NCBI RefSeq assembly: GCF_030463565.1
Contig: NC_134649.1
Coordinates: 35,303,044-35,367,043 of the forward strand
Reading direction: 5' to 3'
Length of the DNA stretch: 64,000 nucleotides
Origin: Pelecanus crispus
Lineage: Eukaryota > Chordata > Aves > Pelecaniformes > Pelecanidae
Under the pieces are notes generated by a model, which did no database searches, was not told where the DNA came from, and saw only the letters and a program-made list of their open reading frames with translations. Shown piece after piece: positions 45,401-59,300 of the stretch. Made by a program: the position numbers and the translations under genes. Positions within the stretch are counted from its first letter, which is position 1. Every line of letters starts with the position of its first letter.

Positions 45401-48400
45401 GCATCCTTAAGATAATGGACAAGATGCTGCTTCAGGACTTTCAGGGACAATGTATTCATTGTTCTTCAGTTCGTCCAATGTAGCAATTAATGTGATTAAG
45501 CTAGCGCCAAATCTGTTTTAAATATTATTGCACTGGGTTGTTAACTTTAACACTGTCATCATGTTCTCCCTACTGCATTTAGCTTCATTAGGGAAGATAC
45601 TAATGCTTAGCATTTACTTGGATCAAGAATATTTTAATGCTTCTCTAGTTCTCAAGATATTACTCAAACTGTTCATGTATTAGGAATTATATTGGACCAA
45701 CAGGGGAAAAAATTCAGCCCTATATCGCTTAGCCACTTGAAACTGCCACTGAAATAATAGCAAGTGTCTCTAGATCCATAATTTGCAAACCTATTTGTGT
45801 TTAGCCAGTTGTGTGTCTGGTTTTTATCTTCATGGATGCTCTGTTAGGTTACCTTCAAGGTTGCCTATAATAAAAAAAAAAAAGACCTGTTCATAGGTCC
45901 TGTAAAGGATATGATGCAAGGTAGTTCAGGAGAAATCATCAGATAATTCTCAAGCAGTTCTTTTTATTCAAAAGATACATTAAGGCATGCTATATTTTCT
46001 AGTGAGAACTATTGGGACTGGCTGGAGGTGGCCGTAAGGTACCCTGAAGATGAGTCAGTATTGGGTAGTAGGTCTAGACACAGGCAAAATGTTTGTTAGA
46101 AATAACTTAAATAATGGTGAAAACTGCATAGAAAATGGGTTGGTTTTTGAAAACTGACTCTTGTTTAGAAGCATCCTGATGATCCATGTAACTGAAGTTC
46201 ATTCTACAGAGACTTGGGGAAGGGTTCTGATGTCAGTTACACAGCCATGAATTCAGGTAGCAATTGATGCAGGTGGCTTCTAGTCTTTATCAAATGCACC
46301 TCATACTTGAAACAAGGAAGTGAATTAATATCACATATAAAAATATCTGTGTGCTAGAAACTTACTGTAAGAAAAGAAACAAAAAGAAGGCATTGATGTT
46401 CTTTATTACAGACATCAGTCTGGCACCACTCTCATTTTTCACATGTGGGAACAAGAGTAAGAAAAATGTCTAAAATAAATTCATAGTTTATAATTTGCAT
46501 TTGATCTTAGGGGGGGAGCAAGTCCTTGGACCTGAACTTAAGATGAAGAGGAAATATACTCATGTGGCTCCATATCTGAAGAAATTCCTAGAAAAGCATT
46601 GAGTAAGCACATATATCTGCTAGTGGATTTCAGACATGATCTTCAAATGTTCATGTTGCTTTACTTTTAAAACCATTCCAAGTAAAGACAGATACAAAAA
46701 TCTCAAGGACGTTGGGTCCACCCACCATGACATGTGCAAAAGTCTGTCAGGAACTAGTGTGGAAATTAATCTGTGAACTAATTTCCACTAAGTTTAGAAT
46801 ACATTCACAGCTCTGAGATAGGAGGTGGGAGTTCTTGACCAAATGGTGCAAGAATACATGCTCAAAAAAAAAAAAAAAAAGTATCAGTCTCATCTGAAAG
46901 AAATAGAGAAATTAAGAATAGTGTCCAAGTAGATAGGCAGAAGGTTATTGTGCAGATTATAGGGTGCCCTTGCAATGTGAAGAGGAGCGGAAAAGAGAGT
47001 AGTAGAACTCAACAGGAGTATGGGAAAGGACACACAAAACTTCTAGCATATGGGGGCACAGACCATTTCCAGCCTAGGGAGATTGTGCATAGGGACTTTG
47101 TGGGGGAAAAGCAAAATATATAAGGCCACCATGTGTGCAATCTGCCATGCCTATGTAACAACAAAATCTATAACCTGAGCAACTGGGCGATTGGTCAGAT
47201 GTTCCTGGAGTGATTTTCAGGGGGAGATAACAGAAAAACGTTTTGGTTGTGAAGTTATAGTCTGCTGACTTTCCATTAAGTCCTTATAAATACTCTTACA
47301 GAAATCAGAGTAGGCTGTTTTGTGCATAGTGAAAGGTAAAAGAGTGCCCAAAAAGGGAGTTAGGATGGACTGCTGAGTGCTCTGTAAAGTCCTCCCTAGC
47401 TTATAGTGTACTGTTCCACGTGTAGACAAGCACATAGATGTCTAAGGGCTTGTATACACAGGAACACTCATCATAGTTAAGATAGCCCTACTAAAGAAGG
47501 GTAAGACCTCAATAAGTGAGATTTGTACCAGATTAAAGACAATGAGAGGGGCTCTCATCAAAGTGTCAAGTGATTGTGAAAACATTTATTTTTGGTTTTG
47601 ATAGTTTTAAAAAAAAAAGGTAACATTCTATGAAGTGCATAAAGCAATTGGATCTCTTTCTGGAACAGGCAGTGTTATATTTTTATGTACTAGTCTATAT
47701 GAAAATCTACATGTCAATAATTATGTTTGCTTTCAACCTCTTCCTTGTTTTGTTTTGGTTTTTTTTTCCCAAGTTCTCATAGTTTTCAAAGAAATTCCCT
47801 ATGTTTTGCAGTTTGGCCTGGGGGTCAGAATTAAATGTATACAAAACTGTTCCTATAGAGCTGGTGAAGAATATAGTGGATTCTGTCTCCCTGGTGTAGA
47901 GCAGGAGACATGTTGTGTTAATAACTTTTTTCATAGCTGCATCATTCCTTAAAATACATTCTGGAGAAATGGTTGTAGTTCTGGATAGAGGTTAGCTTTT
48001 TCACTTTCAGCCCTGGTGCATGCCGTAAACTGAATTACCTCTAATAATAAGAACCTTCTGTTCAAAATTGTTGAGTTTTTTTTTCTAGGCAGCCTTTGAA
48101 AGTGTATGTCTGCAGTACTTTGTATCTTGAAAAAAACTGAGAGAACTTTCACAGCTCTGTAGAAACATCTGACTTGGTAAGTACCAAAGAAGATGGAGTT
48201 TTTCTTGTGCACTAGCCAGATGGATTCCACAGATTTCGTATTGCACAGTCTGATCTATAGTCTTGGCAATAGTTAGTTTTTAATGTACAGCTTAGCTTCA
48301 GTTTTTAACTTGCGATGACCTTCACTTCATTAGTTAGTGATTTTAAAGTGTGCAATCCATCAGCTGTTTGTTTGATCCAGTAGCCATATAGTTCTAGAAA

Positions 48401-51400
48401 TTGCTTCCCAGTAGATTCTCTTAGTGTCTTATGTTTTTGGAGGGAGGGTGGGAAGGAGGAGAATTTCTTACTACTTGGACATTTCCAAACTTCTACAAAA
48501 TTGGGATCAAGAATATATAATGCTTAATAAAATTTCCTTTTAACGAGCTAGTCCGCTTCCTTGTGAGAAAATTGGAGCTCTTCTGGGCAAAATCCTCCAC
48601 AAAATACATTTTTGGGCAGAGAAGGTATATCTGCTCTTCTATCCTTTGCATCTTCCTCAAATACTAACAAAATTTTCTGTATTTAAAATGATAAAACATA
48701 GTGAATATTCTTTGGAGAGTCCCTTTTCCAGGTACTTGGGAAAATATGCACTTGTTTATCAGAAATTCTAAGTGTCTATTTCTCCGGCAGTACCTAATGA
48801 GAACTGCAGATGTTTGGCCCCTTTCACTATAGTGTTCACCATATAACAGGTTGGGCAATCAACATTGGTGACTGTTAAAATCACACCTTATGTTTTAAAA
48901 CTTGGCTGCATAGCAACTTATTGATTCGGACAACTAGTATTTTAATCTTTCTGAAGCAGTATGGTGTCTTAAGGAAACAACAGCTTTCCCATGCAGCAAT
49001 CAACTGAAAGGAGTTAGAAATGCCTCACAGTTCCCCAGAGGACTAGCTTTTTCTGTGAAAACTAACTGGACCCTGAAATTTTCTTTATGAAAATTTTCTT
49101 TATTACTCTGTCATGAGTAATGTAGAGGGCAGGTGGGAAGTGAGAAGATACTTCATAGGGATGCTATGAAATCCTCCATTGAGACAAGAAGAGAAGGAAA
49201 GACTTGTGTGAAGGTACCATGGACTTCATTTATGGATAAAAAGAGAGGAATGATTTTATGATGTATCCATCCAAGATACAGTGGTAGCTGCCTGCTTTGA
49301 TTTTATTCCAAAGGATCTGTGGCACATAAAACAAATTTGGGGAGGTAAGAAGCATTATGCAGTAATCCCAAGACCTTTAGATGTTATTTTCTGTAGGTTC
49401 AGGAAAAAAAGTATCCAAATTTTGTGTATATATTATTATCATATATGATGAACTCATTAGTTCCTCAGAGAACACAGAGCTATCTGAGGATAAGAAACTT
49501 CAGGTCCCAGACTGGTGAAAAATTATCCCCAGGATCAATTTTTCAAATCTTTCAGATGAAAATCATGCAAACTGAAAAAAAAGTGCATTTCAAGGTTAGA
49601 AGAGATTATTGTAATGAGATGAGTATAGAAAAAAAGCATAAATTATGTTTTCTAGATGAAGCCTTTTAAACTATTATTCTTACTAGTGTTGCATTCAGTA
49701 TTTATAATACAGAATCTAGGGAGTTCTGTCTGTTGTTAACCTAGACATTTCGAAGAAGAGTTGATTTTATTTACAGACAATCACTGTTATTTAATATTAT
49801 TAAATGTCAGTGTGGCATAGCAAAGAGTTTGTGGGCATCTCTTAGCTGATATCCTGGTGCTAATTCATTACTGGTGCACTAATTTCACTCACTGCACCAA
49901 ATTTAAGAACCTCTATAATCAGCATCATAGGTCAAAGAGACTGTTCTGCACTGATTGATATATTCTTCATTAATATGTAGCCATTTTATGATATATTTTC
50001 TCTTGGGATAAAAATAAATAAATTACAGATGTATCTAATTAAAAATATGACACTAAAGGAAAACCTAAGTTTTATAAATTAAGTGACAGTGATTTGGGTC
50101 TTGTTTCTATAAATTGCTTTTGTTGGCTTCTTAGAAAGAATGACTTGAAGCAGCTGTATTTCAATTAGATGGAGTAATTTATAAGCAGAATAAAATTGTC
50201 ATAATGTTTCAAATTAACAACAAGTAAAATAAAGTAACTGTACCATAAAAGTGAACGAAAGGGATATAAAATCTACATTGTGTGCATTGCCCCTTCACTG
50301 TGAAGACCATCTCTTCTTAGGGAATTTGCTTGGTTCACAGCTATTGCTAGCACTTTAAACTGCATTTTGACTTTGGTTCTAAATATATTGGAGTGTTTGG
50401 AGCTTAGTGGCCATGTCATATAAAAACCTACATTCAATAAATGGCATGTAAGAACAGTATAAGTATCACTGTATATGTATAGATAACTAACAGATAATTA
50501 CCAGTGGCTGTCATCATGCATACAAAATTATGGTGATTCTGGGTACAGAAGATAACTACCTTTCTGCCTCTCTTTTTAATGCTAGTACTTGTTCTCATGT
50601 GAAAACCACAAGCTCTCTTCCAGGTCACTTTTGCATGTGCTATTCTTTTCTGTGAAAAACTTGGGGAAAAATAGTCTGAAAAATGGAGACCTTCAGGCCC
50701 TCATGGACAATCCATGTTTGACCTTTTCCAGCAAGTTAATCATCTGTGCAAAGCCAATTCATTATAGATCAGATAGTTTTTGGCATAAAAACTAAAAAAG
50801 CCAATGCAGTGTCTGCAGTAGTTTCCAGCAAATTAGCAAGAGTGGGATAGCATGAAACAAATATATACCTTGTGATAGTTTGTTGCTTTTCCAATTAAGA
50901 AACGGATCTTTTTCATGCAGTAATGGAAATTTCTCTCATTGCATGGCTTGCCCAGCATGTGTTTCCAGTGGGTATCATTACAAATAATGGACTTCAGTTT
51001 GCATCTTGGGATTTCAGAATTTTGCAGAGCCACAAAATTTGATTGTCGTTTTCTCGCTGCATCATTGCAAACTGAATAGCAGAAGCAATATCAAAACTTT
51101 CAAAAGACCCAAGCAAACAAAACCTGGCAACAACTGTTAAAAGGCAAGGCATATATTTGTGTAAGTAATACTGAACTTCAAGAGTACATCTACGAAAGAC
51201 CCTGCTACTTGTGGGCTATATTGTAAAATAACAATTATGGACAAAATTATGGAATGAATAGTCAATAAAGTAAGGTAAAAATGTCAGCCTTTAGTGTTAT
51301 TTGAAGAGGCCCATTTTAATGATGCTCTTTCATGAGAGCATTTTAGATGTAATGAGAGACACTTATAAGATGTTAGATACACATTTCAAACATGAATATC

Positions 51401-51829
51401 CTCTTTCTTCACTGAAATGACCTTTCACACTATCCTCCTGTCATCAGTCTCTTTGCTAAAAAAATTTGCAGCTTGCATATCTCTGTTTATGCCAGTCTGT
51501 GGTTAATGCATATGCATTCACTGATTTGGCAGGTGCAGATGCACTTCATTTCATAATCTCAAGGATAGTGATCCAGTTATTCACTAAATGTGCAGATCGT
51601 CTGTGGCATCATTTATCTAACTGTATCCTGGCGGATTCTGTACAACAGGTTTTCATTGCAGGGATCATCTCCAAATTACTGATTGATAATTTGTGTGTAG
51701 TACATGCTGTAATAGTTCCATTATAGCATGCACTGCAGAAGTAACTCCAGCCAGTTTCATCCATATTGGCACAGAAGAGCTGCAAGTGGCAGGTTTACAA
51801 AAAACTCTGTGGTTCTCACTGTACAACTA
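42451..51829. other. Intergenic, no gene recognised
   Basis: About 9.4 kb of AT-rich DNA with A and T homopolymer runs (for example 46864-46880). No coding exon, tRNA or other RNA gene was recognised. The plus-strand frame 51466-51726 (86 codons) has no identifiable domain and is probably chance. Confidence 0.45.
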
Positions 51830-52000
51830 AGCTGTGGAACCCTTCTGTCATGTTGTAGGTTTTATGTGAATTCAAAAAGTGGATCTGTAAATTTGTGAAA
51901 GAATTCTTTAAGGATGGGGAAGCACAAAGATACCACCTCTGGGTCAAGAAGTCTGAGCTGCAAACTGGTGGACATTGGGAGAGTATACTTCGGAATTACC
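51830..52000 (+). mobile_element. Possible ancient CR1/L3-like 3' fragment
   Basis: A phrase around 51870-51910 (TTCAAAAAGTGGATCTGTAA then ATTTGTG) resembles the region near the 3' end of old amniote CR1-type LINEs, where a TTCAAAAAGGGATT..ATAAATT phrase is common. Divergence is high and no frame survives. Confidence 0.35.
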
Positions 52001-55000
52001 ATTCCAAGTTAATTTTCAGTCTTTTTCCTTTACATCTGCTCTTGGTATCTCTTGGAGGTGGGGTATGGAGTTGGCTGGATGGCTTAACGCAGAGATTCTT
52101 ATGCTAAGTTCTTACAATATTTTAAGGATTTTCACTAGAAAATTTAAAATTGTTCAGGAACAAAGTCTTTTTCAAAAGTTTTATGGGTGTTTCAGCACTT
52201 AGCAGATAAGGTGAGGTTGGTGATAGCCTCTGAAATGAGGGTAAATATGTTTGTATCTTCTTGACTCTAAATATCTTTGTTGCTCTCTCCTTGATTGCTG
52301 GACCTACTGGGGATCTACCAACAAGCTTAGCCTACCTGATTAGAATGGACGTTCCCCTCTTTTTAAGATGGTCAGTGGTGGCTGAGTTGCTAACCTAGTG
52401 TGGAATGGGAAGTAATGTCAATAATTTAGTTTATCATGTGGAAAAGTCAAATAATTGTAGTACAGATGGAATTCAACTGTATCATTCCATCTCCTTTGCT
52501 ATAGGTGCTTGGACTTGTCTCAGCATATCGTCTGGTTTCCTCAGTGTAACAAATCCAAAAAACTGTCAGGTTTCCATTATCACCATCTCTTTGGCACATG
52601 AGGTAGATTTTAAGTAGATGATTCATGAGAATATGTTGTTGGAAAGGACTGTGCTGAAATGTGTGTGACAGATGTCAAAGAAATATTGCTGATGTATTTT
52701 AAGTGCTGCTCTCAATCAGGGCATCCTTGAAAGTGTAAATATCCTATAGCAACAAGGAAAAAATTCTGTCTGTGCTCATCAAGAAGTGCTTTGTATATAG
52801 TTTTCTGGAGCCAGGCTGAACATTTATGATACTGACAATAGACATTTTTCTGATAATGGACAGACATAGAATAACAATATTAAAGTCTTCCTTCTGGATA
52901 GCATTCTGAAATACATTGCTGTGCTTCTCTGCTACTTTGCAGCTTTTGGGTAAGGGTTATATCCTCTTCACTGCCTTTTGTCATTACTTAGCACCGTAAA
53001 TGGGACGCTTATTTTTCAGCTTGCAAAAAAGTTCGTGTAAAATGCACAAAAATTCACAAGCGCCTTGTAAATGACAGTTATAACAGCAGACATGCAGGTG
53101 GAACTCCTATTGTGTCAGCCAAATTTCCTTGTATATATGTGTGTGAGTAGGACCAGCTTGGAAAAGTTAATCAGATGGAAAAGTTGGCACAGATACAAGA
53201 CTCAATTAAACCATATGAATAATTGGTTACATGTCTTATGGACTAAAGTATCACTATGATGGAGGTTCTTTAAACATAAGACAAAACAAGAAAACAAAGC
53301 TCAAACTCGAAAAATATTTTTGAAATTCCAGATAGGGTAGTAGGATAACAAGAAGTAAAACCAGTTCATATAGATAAGAGTAAAGGGATATGTATGCCAA
53401 GCCTAGGATGAGGACACTTTTGCTCTTGTGGCTGTTCTGTAAGAACCATGAAAGGAAACAGCTGAAATGAATGAGTTTGACCAGAAAGAGAAACTTGTGA
53501 ATGGCTGTGAGACCACTTGTATTAGCAAGGGAGTTGCCATGAAATCTAATGGTACCCAAGGATAGTGGCAATAGAATGGAGACAGCTACTGAAACTCTGC
53601 CAAGACATCATGATTTAGTAGGTGACTGGGTATGTTCAATTTCTGTTTTTATTGGAAGAAATTCTTGCAAGATAACAGATCTGAAATGTCTTCATACTTA
53701 ACAATGTTTAACAATTAATATGGCTGCAAATGGCACTGAAATGAAACTTTTTTTGGTTTTCTGAGCCAAATAAAATTGATTTTTTTCACTGCAAAATACT
53801 GAGGGAGGTCCGTGTACCAAAACAGAATACAGTACTTACAACTGCAGTGATACTGAAGAGCAAATATGAATAAAGATACGTGTTAAAGTGAAAATAAACA
53901 AAATATCCAGATATTGAAAAAATTACTAAATATACAGTTAAAGCACCCTTTAAATTTTAAAAAAATATTTTTTCTGATCATAATTTCATGTTAACAGCTT
54001 GATAGCTTTAGTCCTTGCTACAGGCTTTGTTTCAGGACAACAAGCAAAAGAAAAGTCTCTGTAGATCAGGTGTGTAAGTCCCCTTCCTAAGGTAAGAAGC
54101 AAATCTTTGGGATTTCTCTCTTGTGGAGGCCAGAAAGATACTAGCAGTATTTTTCCAAACATCGGCATATAGATTTTCTGCTAGTATAAAATTTGCTAGT
54201 ATAAATATGACAGAAGATCATTTGCATAAGCTGCTCAGCCTTTTTGTTTCAAGTGTCTCTTTGGATTCTAGTGGGGAAAATCAGTTTGTATGATCAGTCC
54301 ATAAAAATTAGAACTCCACTTAAGTTGGTATAGAGTGTGCTCGTGAGCAGACTGTAAGTGGTAGAGTTGGAGATATGACTACAGTCAAGGCTAGTTACAG
54401 CAGCAGCAGAGATACTAAGCAGACTAAGTACCTATTTACCTTGGATCCTTATATCTGCTGAAGGCAGTGGCAAAGCTTCCAATCAAATCTCTTACTTCTG
54501 GCTTTAACCAGAGAAATACACTTAAAAATATGTTAAGAAAATGCAAGAAATTCTCTGTAGCCGAGATGTACTAGTTGCCAGCTTTGGGCACATTTTGTAG
54601 TTAGGTTACTTACATACATGGCTGTAAGGGATTTCAGTGGAAATGCTGACATCCTTAACCGTAGAAACAAAAGGTACTATTTATTGTATATCTCCAATGA
54701 AAATTTCTATGTTATGTTTTCTTCAGGAACAGACTTTTTAAAAATTATTTTTAATTACAGATAAGATTATCTGGTCCATCTCTGTACATAAGTAAGACAA
54801 GTCTACCAGGTCCAAATGTGCATAGGGAATTCAGAAAGGCGGTTTTGTCATCTAAACTTTCTATCTTCTGAACAAAATCATAAAGGATATAAAGAAATAT
54901 ATGCTAGGAACTTAAGCATATAATAAAGTCAGAATCAATTATTTCTGCCTAGAGAAGTGACCTTTTATATAGCAGCCAGTGGTTTGTTTTATAAATGTTT

Positions 55001-56139
55001 GATGAAACACTTAGACTGAGCTGATTTTTAACAAACTAGATAAATAAGTATACTGCGCTTGCCTTAGGCTTACTGAGCATTATTGTCTATACCAGCTGCT
55101 GTACCTTTCAGGAGGCTGGGTGAGGCTGTGAGGAGAGTTGCCATTGTGAATTTTGTTTATACACCTTGCTGTTAGCAGCGAAATGAAATTTTAGAGAAGT
55201 CAGTATCATTTATGATACCATACTCATATATATATGCGTGTGTGTTTTATGTGTACGCATATATACTTCTATTTGAAAGGTTTAATTTTTGGTTTGTGTC
55301 TGATGATGGAGTTAAAAATCTGTTTCTGTGTTTTTATACTGTATAAGGCCATGCTCCAAGCAATGACCATAGAAATAATCTTTCCTCTTGGTTTCTGTCT
55401 GCAAGTTAAAATGAATTCCATGATGTGACACTGTCAGCTAGTTTTGCGCTTTCATGTATTCGCTCAAAAAGAAGCGCACTTTTGATGTTGTTCTACTTAT
55501 GTCTCATCAAAGGTTTTGTAGCAGCTGCATTTCATGGTTCTCTGCAAAACCACCTGGAAAACATCCATCGTCTGAAAGTGATATTCTTAAGAGTGCCTTG
55601 CAGACTCAGATTTGCAGGTTGCTGAATGCTACTAAATTGAAAACGACCTTATTTGAAAGGAAATGGATGCCGTCAATCCTTTAAGAATATCAAAAGCTAC
55701 AGTACAAACAGCTCGCAAAATGTAATGGGTGTCTAGAGATCCAGCTGTAAAGCTGCAGTGGTAGTGTCATCTGTTGAATTTTAGTCATACTGAGTAAGGT
55801 TTTGCATATCTCTCTTAAAATAACTTTATATTGAATGGCTATTTTAAAAGTTTACTGAATATGTGATTACCTGTGCTTACTGAAAGAGACAAGACCTATA
55901 TTTAATGGAAGTATAGTTAAATACTCCTGTTACCTTCATGTTTTCCCTTATCGAGTTGTCAAAGAAAAAACCGTATGCATTAAAATTTATATCTGCTTTT
56001 CCCAAATGTACATACATTTAAAGGATCGTTGAAAAAGAATCATTGCTGCTGTTCAACAGTGGTTAGAAGAGTATTTGAAATACTACTTTTTTAAAGAGAG
56101 ATAAGGAATAAATTATGCATGTTCATGACGAAGCTGCTC
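52001..56139. other. Intergenic, no gene recognised
   Basis: About 4 kb of AT-rich DNA. No exon, RNA gene or recent repeat was recognised on either strand. Confidence 0.45.
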
Positions 56140-56350
56140 ATGAAGTCCCACAAGGATCTGTCCATAGACTTGTGCTGTTCTATATAATTCTATACATTCA
56201 TAAATTATTAACAAAAGGGTAAATAATGTGTATCAACAACAAATTTTATTTCCTCAATTATTTTAAACAGTGAAAAATTAACTTGACTGCAGAGAGTTTG
56301 AGAAGGATCTTTTAGTACTGTATGATGTAGTAATATAATACCAAATTTTC
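56140..56350 (+). mobile_element. Ancient CR1 LINE fragment (reverse transcriptase)
   Basis: The stretch from 56141 (GAAGTCCCACAAGGATCTGT) follows the VPQGSV(L)GP..LF.I.IN motif of CR1 reverse transcriptase: V-P-Q-G-S-V is readable, then V-L-F-Y-I. A further block near 56287 (TGACTGCAGAGAGTTTGAGA) matches the next part of old CR1 elements. The frame is full of stops and indels, and divergence is far above that of the copy at 7191. Confidence 0.6.
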
Positions 56351-59300
56351 AAAAAGTGCTAGGTAATATGAAGAGGAAACCCAAATATAATTCTATACAG
56401 CGATCTCTAAATCGGCCTTTGTTTTTCAGGAAAAATAAAAGACCTCTGTTTTGGATGGTTCTCTAAAAATGTCAGCTGAAGGTTTACACTGGATTATTCC
56501 AAGTGGTTTTAGAAAATACTAATTTTGATTAAATGTGTATGCTTTTTTTAACAAATATGTCCGTCTTGTTCCTTTAAAGTAAATCAAAGAAAGTTAAGAT
56601 ACGTAAATATCCAAAATTAACAGAAAATATCAAGTAAAATGAGCAGCTCTATTGTCTGTCTTGTTTTGTTTTATATTAATCTGCTATTCCTTTCCATCAG
56701 TCATTTCTAGTGGCACTTAATGCTGTGATTCATACCATTAATTTATCCAAAGTTACATAGATAGTATGTAATAATTAACTACTACATCCTGTAGTATTGG
56801 TTTCACTAACTGCTGCATGAAAGGACAGCTATCTCCACACTGATCTGACATCTTTTACTGTTCAGGTGATATAAAGGAGCCAGATGCTGGCTGTAATTAA
56901 TCAGTAGAGAATTGTTCTGTTGATGGAAAGCTCTCAGCTGGAATAAAGCACACAGAGCTGGCTTCTGCTCCAAACACTTCTGCCTCTCTGACATCAGAAG
57001 AGGGACAAAATTTTGATCCATTAATCCAGCTGATGTGTAATGTCTTATGAAAAACATGTGTTGCTAGGACATTAAATTGGTGTTGGCTTGCCCACAGAAT
57101 TGTGGAGCTGTAATTATTTCCTTGTTTTTCATCTGCTGCACTGGTCAGATGAAGAATATAGGAGATAATGTAATGTAAGAAGAATTTGGACTCTACCATT
57201 TTTCTGAGTAATGGTTGTCCAATTAAAAAAATAATTCTAAAAAGTATTAGGGAGATGTGGAACTAAGTCTTCTAAACTGTTTCTCCTGCTACATCTACAA
57301 AGATTTGTGAGGGCCTCATTAGTCACAAGATGTACAATAAAGGAGTACTTACTTTAAGCAAAATGTTTCTTTAAAATAGGAAATTTATTGTTTTGATTCC
57401 TACACAGAAGAACAGCTAATAAGTTGCCCTTCTCTCTGGGTCATCCAAGTAAGTAGCATGCATATGTTTTCTGTTAAATTGTTGCCCCTGTTTCTGCATT
57501 ACAGTACATTTTAAGGAAAAGAAGATAAAATCAAATCAGAAAATAGAATGAAAAATGAAATCTTTATTCAAAATATAAAACTAAAACATTTTGTGGAAAT
57601 TTTTATGATTGTTAAAAAAGAAAAAGTACAAGGTTTAATTCTTCTGTAGTTTTATATAATCTTCTAATTCCTTCCAAATCACAGAAAAAAAAAAAATCTC
57701 AAAGAAGAAATTGCTGTTGGGAAGATTAAAATGTATCATTTATTTCAGGTATTGGTTGTGGAGATTTTTAAATGAGAACTTCTTAGTCTCACAATTGATA
57801 GCCAAGAGGCAACACTCCAATTTTTGGAAATTGCAGCATAAATAAGAGATACAGACAATTTTTCTTAGCTTGAGTTACTGTAGTGTCATTTAATTCCTGT
57901 GCTACTTTGTTTTTTCCACTGGATGTCTCCACACTACGTAGGAAGGACACGCGGTGTTTCTTTTCAAAGCAAATACATGAAGCAGAGGGAATGTGTGAAT
58001 ACTAAAAAGCATGTTTTGAAATACAGTTCAACAGTAAATTATAGAAAATGTGCGTATCTAAATGAACCCTATCTTCCAGATCTGAAGCCTTGCGTGGCAG
58101 CTGACTTTTCTTCCATTCACCAAAGAATTTAGAAATGCATGCTGATAAAGTTATTCTTTCTGTGTTGATCTAACTTGGAGGAATTTCTGTCCCAGTGTAG
58201 TATCAGAGGTGAAATGGGTGTCCAATGGAAAGGAGAAACTACAAAATCCCACTGTCTTTTTTTTTTTTTTTTTTGTCCTCTGTACATTAGTTACAGAACT
58301 CTGATCCAGACCTTTCTTTTGAATTAGCCATTTGCTAGCACTTTCTAAATTTGTTTCACCTTTGGCTACAGACAGTCATTCCTATCTCACACTGTAATGA
58401 CAATGACTGATAGCTCTGAAACTAACCAACCCCCACGTAATCCCTGGAGCCCATTTCTCCTAGGTGTGGGGTCTCAGCCATGCTCTTAACTGCAGTCATA
58501 ATGGCCATGTCCGCATTGCTCTTTAGTATTCTCCAGAGCACCATGACAGAGAGACTCTTCTGTGCTGATTTTTTTTTTTTTTTCCTTCTCTCAGCATCCA
58601 CACCGGCAGGGCTTACAGCATCGTTATGCTGGCTACAGAGATGTGCAAAAGCACCTATCAGGTTATCCATCCACTTTTGCTTTTTGTTTGGGATTACAAA
58701 AAGTTGGCATTGGCACTTTCTGGAGACGTGATGATATCAAAGTGTGTCTGCATGGTAGGCAGGATACATGTTGTAATGCAGTTTCTGTTTGGGGCGATCA
58801 ATAATTCTGACAATCAGAAGAGGTATCATTTCAGCATAGTTGCCAAACACTCTGCAATTCTTACTTTTGAGGTAGGTTTGATTCCAGCATCAGCCATACC
58901 ATTTGGATTACTGTTATATGCATAATGCATTTCACAGTTAGTGAAATACTTCACACCTGGGAGTCCCTCCAGCCATGTGACTAAAGGGGGAAGCTGTGTC
59001 CTGGAAGGCCTCTAAATGCAATGTCAATCCTAAGAGCACCTTGAGAACCTCACCTGAGTGTGATTTTTGGGCATAAGAGCCCATGCAAGACACCAGTATG
59101 GCTAAGAAGCTTATGACAAACAACTCCAAGGAAAGTAAATCTTTCCATGTTTTGAAGTCTCCATGTTAATACTGGATGCTTGTTTGGGATTTCTTTTTAA
59201 CCTGAGCTATATTTGATTTAGAGCTCATTAAAAAGCTAACTGGATGAAAATCTATGGCATATGATACAGTAAAAGACCATTTTTGTGGTAGTCTAAGAAT

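Noticed and set aside
51466-51726. 86-codon plus-strand frame with a hydrophobic look
   Set aside because: No recognisable domain, and close to a probable ancient repeat. No splice or promoter evidence.
58422-58925. Overlapping frames on both strands near a T15 run
   Set aside because: Opposite-strand overlap, homopolymer-derived Lys/Phe runs and no known motif.
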